In this document: positions 1 to 4,813 of the stretch, in pieces | Position numbering within the stretch: position 1 is the first letter of the stretch | Layout of the letters: every line of letters starts with the position of its first letter | Source of the DNA: Candidatus Aminicenantota bacterium | GTDB taxonomy: Bacteria; Acidobacteriota; Aminicenantia; UBA2199 | Length of the DNA: 6,216 bases | Reading direction: 5' to 3' | Assembly (NCBI GenBank): GCA_020355945.1 | Contig: CP070627.1 | Location: 1,853,084 to 1,859,299 of the forward strand | The notes under the pieces: generated by a model | Seen by the model: the letters and a program-made list of their open reading frames with translations, nothing else | The model's database searches: none | What the model was told of the DNA's origin: nothing | Position numbers and translations under genes: made by a program

Positions 1-27
1 TAACATGGCATTTTGTCAATTATTTTT

Positions 28-348
28 TTATTTTTTGCCTGTCCTCTTTTTTTTTTGAACCAATGACGAATGACCATTGACCAATGACCCTTTTGTCTCC
101 GGCATTCTCATCACCTGGTCGGCCACCCGGTCGGCTTCCTGTTCATATTTATCATTGGGTTGGCCGATTTTAAGTTTGGGCTGGATTACTCCCGATTCAA
201 CCATACGCTGCAGTGCCTGGTTGCCAATATCCCGGTAATGCTGCAATTGAAATGGTTGGATAGTAATCCTTTGTTTTGGAATGGTCCTGGATAAATATCT
301 ACTAGGAGCAGCAGTGTTTTGTTTTAGTCTGATTTGTTCATATCCCAT
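28..348 (-). CDS. Truncated N-terminal fragment of a DUF4157 (eCIS-type) protein
   Basis: The 106-residue product contains, at about residues 57-84, the segment KIGQPNDKYEQEADRVADQV followed by MRMPE. This is the typical lead-in to the DUF4157 domain of proteins linked to extracellular contractile injection systems. Full-length members continue into a metalloprotease-like HExxH domain and then a variable cargo region; here the frame ends about 20 residues after MRMPE, so the functional domain is missing. I chose the ATG at 348-346 because AGGAGA (360-355) lies six bases upstream. A longer frame opens at a TTG at 417 but has no obvious ribosome site. The tail is encoded by a heptamer repeat and an A10 tract and ends in lysine-rich low-complexity sequence, so it is probably not native. 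With one A fewer, the downstream frame would stay open to the window edge. I infer a degraded or truncated gene. The family link is fairly sure; function of the fragment is doubtful. Confidence 0.65.
   Translation of the reverse strand: MGYEQIRLKQNTAAPSRYLSRTIPKQRITIQPFQLQHYRDIGNQALQRMVESGVIQPKLKIGQPNDKYEQEADRVADQVMRMPETKGSLVNGHSSLVQKKKRTGKK
61..88. repeat. Heptanucleotide tandem array (CAATGAC type, STRR2-like)
   Basis: There are four consecutive 7-bp units: CAATGAC (61-67), GAATGAC (68-74), CATTGAC (75-81) and CAATGAC (82-88). On the minus strand the unit is a rotation of TTGGTCA, the heptamer described in filamentous cyanobacteria as STRR2. The array lies inside the 3' end of the DUF4157-like frame and encodes its non-homologous tail. 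Similar heptamers are scattered between genes in several bacterial lineages, so they are not diagnostic of a taxon. Confidence 0.75.
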
Positions 349-354
349 CGTCAA

Positions 355-360
355 TCTCCT
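355..360 (-). promoter_or_regulatory. Shine-Dalgarno site fixing the DUF4157-fragment start
   Basis: On the minus strand, AGGAGA is followed by the six bases TTGACG and then the ATG at 348-346. This is a near-ideal ribosome binding site and favours the internal ATG over the upstream TTG at 417. Confidence 0.65.
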
Positions 361-535
361 CATAGACATCCGCTTCTGCAGTGCGCCACAGGACGCAACA
401 TATACTTTCTCGTCCAAATGTTAATTGGCATTGTTTACTTCCTTTTATTTCCTTAAAACTTGCACATTTGCACGCACCGTCCCTGTTTTTTTTCCCTGCC
501 TCCCGGATTTTTATCCTGATTTTTTGGAAAAATTA

Positions 536-544
536 TGTTATAAT
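536..544 (+). promoter_or_regulatory. Extended -10 promoter for the small + strand gene
   Basis: TGT at 536-538 is followed directly by a perfect TATAAT at 539-544, giving an extended -10 element (TGnTATAAT). The -35 region at the usual spacing (CTGATT, 516-521) is weak, which is normal for extended -10 promoters. Transcription would start near 551, just before the ribosome site GAGG at 556-559. The rest of the gap 418-565 shows only AT-rich sequence and no other clear signal. Confidence 0.55.
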
Positions 545-565
545 TCCTATTGAATGAGGTACATC

Positions 566-772
566 ATGAACAGCAATGATATTTTAATAGATATACATGC
601 GTTAGAGGAAGAATTACTTGAATTTGAACGGAAATACGGTATTCGCTCGGAAGTTTTTTATGCTGCTTATATGAACGGGGAGGAACCGGAAGACGACAGT
701 TGGGTCCTGGACTTTGGTGAGTGGGCTAGTGTCTATCGCACCTGGTTAAAACGTCAGGCAGAGTATCATTAA
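566..772 (+). CDS. Small acidic antitoxin-like protein
   Basis: This is a 68-residue, predominantly helical acidic protein. The layout is a leucine/glutamate-rich helix (HALEEELLEFERKYG), then SEVFYAAYMNGEEPEDD, then a tryptophan-rich DFGEWASVYRTWLKR. The order 'helix - xEFYxxxxxGExxDD - (D/E)WxxxY' matches small uncharacterised proteins common in cyanobacteria and other large-genome bacteria, often encoded just upstream of a toxin-like gene; I recognise the type but not a named family. The start at 566 is chosen because GAGG (556-559) lies six bases upstream. An ATG at 554 is in frame but overlaps that site. It is the only + strand gene in the window and has its own extended -10 promoter. 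No intact partner follows, only a possible remnant, so it may be an orphan antitoxin. A short inverted repeat AGGAAT-CGA-ATTCCT (774-788) follows its stop codon. Confidence 0.6.
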   Translation: MNSNDILIDIHALEEELLEFERKYGIRSEVFYAAYMNGEEPEDDSWVLDFGEWASVYRTWLKRQAEYH

Positions 773-872
773 TAGGAATCGAATTCCTGCTCCCCAGATG
801 AGTTTTACACGACCCAACCTGGGAGTAGTTATCCGGGAAATCGAAAAATTAATAGAGAAAGAAGGTAAATAG
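750..872 (+). pseudogene. Possible C-terminal remnant of a downstream (toxin?) gene
   Basis: A frame shifted relative to the preceding small gene is open from 750 and ends at TAG (870-872). It reads ...RIPAPQ followed by MSFTRPNLGVVIREIEKLIE and KEGK. The composition looks like a genuine protein C-terminus (a helix rich in E, K and I), but the only ATG is at 798, giving just 24 residues, and there is no clear ribosome site. I read it as the surviving 3' end of the gene that once followed the antitoxin-like gene, or less likely a real micro-ORF. I do not recognise the family. Confidence 0.25.
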
Positions 873-873
873 A

Positions 874-933
874 TTGAATAATATCGAAATTTCGGATTCA
901 AACCCTCCGGCCATTTGCAAGGCCGATCCGGAG
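874..933. repeat. Cluster of inverted repeats in the convergent gap
   Basis: Two nested palindromic elements occupy the tail-to-tail gap between the small + strand gene and the large - strand gene. The first is TTGAAT (874-879) with ATTCAA (896-901), enclosing the perfect palindrome CGAAATTTCG (885-894). The second is CTCCGG (905-910) with CCGGAG (928-933), plus an alternative inner pairing of GGCC (909-912) with GGCC (921-924). The second lies about 30 bases beyond the stop codon of the NACHT gene. Neither is followed by a clear U tract on either strand, so a classical intrinsic terminator is not evident; a factor-dependent bidirectional terminator or a cruciform-forming site is possible. 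Confidence 0.5.
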
Positions 934-963
934 TAACAGATGGACAGAGTGTCAGAGAACCAA

Positions 964-3801
964 TTATGACTGGGCGCGAACAACACGAAAAACCCTGCCG
1001 TAGTCCCTGATGCCCGGAAAGTCCCCATCGCGCGCGGAGCAGCGAAGAGCAGAAACATCAAAAAGCCATGAACCTCCCCGAAAAGAACGCCAGGGCTCAT
1101 TTTCCTTATAAAGATTCTCCATCCATTCCAACACATTGCCGGCCATGTCCATGAGGCCCTGGGGTGTGGCGCCTTCCGGGTAACGGCCCATCGGTGTGGT
1201 GGCGCCAACATCATTATTATAGTTGGCAAGTTTTGGAGAGGGTTTTCCTTTATCTTTTGGCCAGGGGTATTCCCGGATTGAACCGTCCGGTTCATTGCCA
1301 GCCGCCCATTCCCATTCCATTTCCGTGGGCAGCCGGTAAAGTTCGGCCACCTGTTTGACATCTTCTATTTTTCCCCCCTGGTTGATGGCCGTTTCCAGGC
1401 AGGAAAGCCAAATGCAATAGGCCCGGGCCGCATACCAGTTGACCCCCACCACCGGTTGATCATCCCCATTAAAACGTTTTTCATCGTCAAGCCGGGAACG
1501 TAACACATTTTGCCAGTTTCCCGGGTCTTTTCCCAGGTGTTCCTTATATTGTTTTATGGATCCTGCAAATTTTAACAGCTTTTCAGCATACAACTCCAGG
1601 GGAAGTTCCTGTAAAAGCTCACTTTCTTTACCTGCAAGAAAGGAGATAAACCGGCGATACCGCTTATTGGTAATCGGGTACTTGCAAAAATAGAGATCGG
1701 GTACGGTTACCATTTTTCCTGTAACCGAATATTTATATGTGCCGCCAGGGATTTTAATGTATTCCACATTGTCTTCAAAGGGATTGCGGAAACCAGGGGG
1801 ACGTTCGGATAGTAGGTCTGCTATTACATGTTTTTCCTCGATAATCCCGGGTTTCGCCGACGCTTCGGCAATAATATCTTTCGCATAGGAAAGGTTGCTT
1901 TCATCCATTTTGCTTTTATCTGCATTATCAATGGCTTTAATCGCATCAGGTGTGCCAATGGTTTTCAAGCACTCCATGACATACCGTCTCTGTCGGCTTT
2001 TCAATAAATCACTGCTTAAATGGTTTACCAATGCATCGATTCGTTTCTGAGGTGCTTCTTTAACTAAATTTTGCAGCAGGGTCTGTTGATGGGCATCCAA
2101 TTCTTGACTTACTTTTGATTGAAATAAGGTACGCATAAACCGGTCGAAAATTTTATCATTGGATTTACTCATAAAGAAATGCAGGGTCTCTTCCCACCAG
2201 TCCTCTTTGAAATGATTGATTAAAGTTTCCAGTCGTTTCTCTTCATGTGCTTCTTCGTTTAATTGAATGCCTGATAGAAATTCCCGGAAAGATTTATGCC
2301 GGAAGATATAATGGTCTCTCAAATCGGAAATCAACCCGGTGCGGTCCCTCAAGTATTCACAATACACCCCGGCATCGGGTTGGCCGGCCAGGGTATTGAG
2401 AATTGGCTGCATGATTTGATGCATTTGTTCTTTGGGGGCTTCATCTTGCTTTAAATCCTCTTGCATCCACAGGGCTGTTGGTGCTAATACCCGACGGGAT
2501 TGGTCCACCGGCAATAATGGGTCGATATCCTTTTCTTTATCGCGGTAAACCAACAGGTAATTCAGCGCGGCATCATACAACGCCGGTCTGCTGTCAGGAA
2601 AATGTTTGCGGTCTTTCCAGATAATTGCCATGATTTGCAGCAGCATGGGGACAGTGGACAGTTCTTGTACAGCTTTGTTTTTTTCCTCTTTTAAAAAATC
2701 AATAATAGGCTGTGATCGCTGATCCGCACGCTTTAATTGCTGTTCCCTCCACTCCTGTTCCCCCATTCCCTCCGGTGGTGACCCTGATGAAAAAACAGCC
2801 CGGAACCATTTTTTTAAAAAAGCTTCCTGCTGGTCCGGGGAAAAATCCATGATATCCGCACGCAAATGAGGTATTTTAAGTTCAATGCCATCCAGTTTAC
2901 GATACCCGGTGGCACGGGAGGTTACCACAAAACAGGCATTTTTTATGCCTGTACACATATCTTTTGCCCATCGACACACTTTCCGGCGCTGTTCTTTACT
3001 GCTGATCTCGTCCAGTCCATCCAGCAGGACCAGGGTTTTACGATGATGAAGCCAATCATGAAACTGTTCCGCTGATATATTCAACCAGTGCCTTTCCGCC
3101 CATCTTGCCAGGTTCCGGGTAATAAGCACCGGTTCATTATCTTCTTTATTAAAATCCAACTCCCGAAGAGGGAAATATATAGGAAATACATCTCCGGTGA
3201 AACCCAATTGCCTGTATTTTTTATTCAGGCAAGTGACAGCGTAATATTTTAGTAATGTTGTTTTCCCTGAGCCGGGATCGCCGATAACCAGCATCATGCG
3301 GTGTTTTTTAAATGCCTTTTTCATCACCTGTTCCGGTGTTAAATGGCGGTCATAAAACGCTTCCGTTTTTTTCCCGGGTTCAAACCGTTCTTCGCTGCGC
3401 CAGGATTCGGAGATACAAAGAGAAACAAATGTATCCTCGAGTCTTACGGTTTTACTTTCAATATCCGGGGAGCCAAGCATATCAATGGTTCCCAGTTCTT
3501 CTCTTAAGGCAGATCGGTAAATGTCTTCTGCTGTCCTGGCAGCGCTGATCTGTTCTTTTATATCAAATTCCTTCTGGGCTTCCAGTTCGGCTAATTTTTT
3601 TAGTTTTGTATCTTTCCTGCGCCTTAGATATTGATACAGGCCAAAAGCAAAACCCAGGATCCCGATGATAATTGGAATCCAAAATTTCGCATCAAATCCC
3701 TAGTTACTTTTATTTACCGGCTGGGACTGGGAAAATAACAATACTGACATTATCAATAATCCCATGATACAAATAAAAAAGTTAAATTGTTTTTTTTTCA
3801 T
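964..3801 (-). CDS. Membrane-anchored NACHT STAND NTPase with SUMF1/FGE-like C-terminal domain; in-frame TAG at codon 34
   Basis: Read from the ATG at 3801 the gene has 945 codons. Codons 1-33 (MKKKQFNFFICIMGLLIM...) resemble a signal peptide and codon 34 is TAG. Residues ~40-57 (FWIPIIIGILGFAFGLYQ) form a transmembrane helix followed by RRRK, implying a cytoplasmic remainder, then a charged helical linker. The NACHT domain has Walker A GDPGSGKTT (174-182), Walker B LVLLDGLDEI (257-266) and a sensor-like TSR (294-296). Then come a winged-helix/HEAT-like helical region with FRHKSFREFL near 500 and a SUMF1/FGE-like domain at ~678-945 (YRLPTEMEWEWAA, GLMDMAGNVLEWM, RGGSW). The paired cysteines of true formylglycine-generating enzymes (C-x4-C after GGSY) are absent, so the domain is probably a binding lectin-fold module, not an enzyme. 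STAND NTPases act as ligand-triggered switches; the ligand here is unknown. The uninterrupted part is 838 codons from the ATG at 3480, which lacks a good ribosome site. Domain calls are sure; whether the gene is expressed intact is open. Confidence 0.88.
988..1071 (-). other. Candidate DGR variable region of the complete NACHT-SUMF1 gene
   Basis: This covers the codons after RGG to the conserved FRVVR near the C-terminus. In 96 coding-strand bases (1068-973) I count only 8 A, against 16 of 60 in a reference stretch of the same gene (1621-1680). Most variable codons are NNY (CTT, TTT, GAT, GTT, TCT; GAT, GAC, TTT; GGC, ATC; GAC, TAC, GGC), as expected where template AAY codons were mutated at A. 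The RGGSW...RCSAR...P...FRVVR frame matches the C-type-lectin-fold tail diversified in known DGR targets. No template repeat or reverse transcriptase is in the window, so the assignment is inferred. Confidence 0.4.
3700..3702 (-). other. In-frame amber stop (TAG) splitting signal peptide from transmembrane NACHT part
   Basis: The codon is TAG between AAC (Asn33) and GGA (Gly35). Upstream, 33 codons have a strong ribosome site, a promoter and a signal-like sequence; downstream, the same frame at once encodes a transmembrane helix and continues for 911 codons. One base change (for example from CAG) would explain it. There is no ATG, GTG or TTG between the stop and the ATG at 3480. Confidence 0.9.
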
Positions 3802-3815
3802 TTATCGTGCTCTCC
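3790..3815 (-). promoter_or_regulatory. Start region of the NACHT gene: GGAGA ribosome site and A9 tract
   Basis: On the minus strand, GGAGA sits nine bases upstream of the ATG at 3801-3799. The ATG is followed directly by nine A residues (3798-3790) encoding three lysines. The site clearly supports initiation at 3801 and not at the internal ATG at 3480. The homopolymer right after the start codon is a potential slippage point. Confidence 0.7.
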
Positions 3816-3855
3816 AAGATAAATATTTCAAATAATTCATTTTTCTCATGGGTTT

Positions 3856-3884
3856 ATTTTAAATGAATTGGCATCTTATTTCAA
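3856..3884 (-). promoter_or_regulatory. Sigma-70-type promoter of the NACHT-SUMF1 gene
   Basis: On the minus strand, TTGAAA (3884-3879) and TAAAAT (3861-3856) are separated by exactly 17 bases, a good match to the -35/-10 consensus. Transcription would start near 3849, leaving a leader of about 50 bases before the ATG at 3801. The gene is therefore probably transcribed independently of the toxin-antitoxin pair upstream. Confidence 0.6.
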
Positions 3885-3926
3885 CTGGCAGTGTATTTTG
3901 GGTCTATCCCCTAAATTAACCGAAAT

Positions 3927-4382
3927 TTAAACGTCTCCTTCCGGTTCCTCCACCGTGCTATTCTCTTCTTCTTCGTTTTCTGCGTTTTCGGTTTCCTCTA
4001 TCTCGTCCAAAAATAATACTTCGATATCCTCTACTTTTTTGAAATCTTTATCCATTGTAGCGATCTTTAAATCAAAATATTTGGCTACCGTATATTGATA
4101 AGAATCATCAAAGTCCAGGTTCAGATTCTTCTTGTTTTCTATCACTTCGGGATATTGATCCATGGGCAATGTTAAAATCTCAACATGTGGTAATATGTCA
4201 TCAATAAATTTCTGAAATACTTCTTCTTTTCCATAACGGAAACATATTACCCCTATTGAATGCAAGGAAAAGTCTGTTATATGAATATTACCTGCATTTC
4301 TATCTAAGAAATCTTTGCAATCTTTTTTTTTATCTTGTTTGAGTAATATTTCAAGGAATATATTTGTATCTGCCAGTATCAT
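3927..4382 (-). CDS. PIN-domain (VapC-like) toxin with acidic C-terminal tail
   Basis: The 151-residue protein starts MILADTNIFLEIL, the usual PIN-domain opening with an acidic residue at D5. The second cluster is LDFDDSYQY (D92/D93) and the third ATMDKDF (D111/D113); these would coordinate the metal of a ribonuclease active site. The glutamate normally found on the second helix is not evident, since that place reads TDFSLHSIGVI. The ATG at 4382 forms TAATG with the stop of the antitoxin gene, so translation is likely coupled; the frame can extend to a TTG at 4391, but that lacks a ribosome site. After the PIN fold, at about residue 127, comes a tail of 25 residues with 12 glutamates, which is unusual for VapC. 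The expected role is a toxin RNase neutralised by the protein encoded just upstream; the RNA target is not visible. Confidence 0.8.
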   Translation of the reverse strand: MILADTNIFLEILLKQDKKKDCKDFLDRNAGNIHITDFSLHSIGVICFRYGKEEVFQKFIDDILPHVEILTLPMDQYPEVIENKKNLNLDFDDSYQYTVAKYFDLKIATMDKDFKKVEDIEVLFLDEIEETENAENEEEENSTVEEPEGDV

Positions 4383-4594
4383 TATCTCCAATCCATGGCT
4401 TTATGCTGGAGTTGCACGGAGGTCATTTTTTCTTTGACATTTGCCAGTCCCCCTTCCCAATCAAATTTGAATTTTTTTTTCACCGTCCTGTTGACGTGAT
4501 GTTTATTTGATAGGAACTCGATGTAATCCAAGACCTCTCTTTTTAAGTAAAAAGGAAGTCTTTGAACCATATACTCAATCTTTTGTTCAATCAT
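4382..4594 (-). CDS. VapB-like (DUF2281-type) antitoxin
   Basis: This is a 70-residue protein. Its N-terminus has the pattern LPFYLKREVLDYIEFL, typical of DUF2281 antitoxins (LPxxLxxEVLDFIEFL). Its C-terminus has KFKFDWEGGL and SVQLQHKAMDWR, a conserved tail of this antitoxin family thought to bind the PIN toxin. The stop overlaps the toxin ATG by one base (TAATG), the classic antitoxin-toxin order. Two start codons are possible, at 4600 and 4594. I prefer 4594 because AGAGG (4609-4605) lies ten bases upstream of it but only four upstream of the other, and the predicted transcription start is near 4610. The family is well supported; DNA binding and autoregulation are assumed from related systems. 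Confidence 0.8.
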   Translation of the reverse strand: MIEQKIEYMVQRLPFYLKREVLDYIEFLSNKHHVNRTVKKKFKFDWEGGLANVKEKMTSVQLQHKAMDWR

Positions 4595-4616
4595 TTTCAT
4601 CTACCTCTTATGTATT

Positions 4617-4645
4617 ATTATGGCTAAATTCGTAAAAAAAGTCAA
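4617..4645 (-). promoter_or_regulatory. Sigma-70-type promoter of the toxin-antitoxin operon
   Basis: On the minus strand, TTGACT (4645-4640) and CATAAT (4622-4617) are spaced by 17 bases; each matches five of six consensus positions. The predicted start near 4610 leaves a very short leader, which supports the antitoxin start at 4594. Confidence 0.65.
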
Positions 4646-4679
4646 CTCTTTTGTCCATATCTTTTCTTACCTTCGGAGG

Positions 4680-4707
4680 GCCCGCGGTGCGGGCACCCTA
4701 TTAGGGT
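4680..4707. repeat. Two back-to-back palindromes between the toxin-antitoxin operon and the second NACHT gene
   Basis: GCCCGC-GGT-GCGGGC (4680-4694) is followed with no gap by ACCCTA-T-TAGGGT (4695-4707). Each has a perfect 6-bp stem. The GC-rich first palindrome stands out from its AT-rich surroundings. It could be part of a dispersed intergenic repeat or a transcription terminator/regulatory structure; nothing in the sequence decides between them. Confidence 0.6.
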
Positions 4708-4751
4708 AAAGAATTGGCCTATCATCAAAATCCTCAACAAAATCCATTTTG

Positions 4752-4782
4752 TTTGTAATTTGGGATTTGTGATTTGTAATTT
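4752..4782. repeat. Second heptanucleotide tandem array (TTTGTAA type)
   Basis: The units are TTTGTAA (4752-4758), TTTGGGA (4759-4765), TTTGTGA (4766-4772) and TTTGTAA (4773-4779), followed by a partial TTT. The 7-bp period is the same as in the array at 61-88 but the unit differs. It lies directly against the hairpin at 4783-4813. The remainder of the gap 4601-4813 holds the operon promoter and the palindrome pair; no gene is seen in it. Confidence 0.65.
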
Positions 4783-4813
4783 CCAGGCAAGCCCCTTTTT
4801 TGGGCTTGCCTGG
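4783..4813. repeat. Perfect 12-bp hairpin abutting the stop codon of the second NACHT-SUMF1 gene
   Basis: CCAGGCAAGCCC (4783-4794) and GGGCTTGCCTGG (4802-4813) form a perfect 12-bp inverted repeat around a 7-base loop (CTTTTTT). On the minus strand the stem begins at the base after the TAA stop (4816-4814). No U tract follows on either strand, so it is not a standard intrinsic terminator. It is placed where DGR target genes carry a hairpin/cruciform just beyond the variable region. Confidence 0.7.

Noticed and set aside
61..88. CRISPR array
   Set aside because: The repeats are only 7 bp with no spacers and are purely tandem.
849..1361. 170-residue minus-strand frame overlapping the NACHT gene
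   Set aside because: It is an out-of-frame shadow of the well-supported SUMF1/FGE coding sequence, with no domain of its own.
964..1770. Formylglycine-generating (sulfatase-maturing) enzyme activity of the C-terminal domain
   Set aside because: The catalytic C-x4-C pair after GGSY is absent in both paralogues; only the fold is retained.
3700..3702. Pyrrolysine insertion or genome-wide TAG recoding as the favoured explanation
   Set aside because: A single TAG in one gene is more simply a mutation or error; no suppressor tRNA or pyl gene is visible here.
4783..4813. Intrinsic terminator
   Set aside because: The stem is strong, but no U tract follows on either strand; the T run is in the loop.
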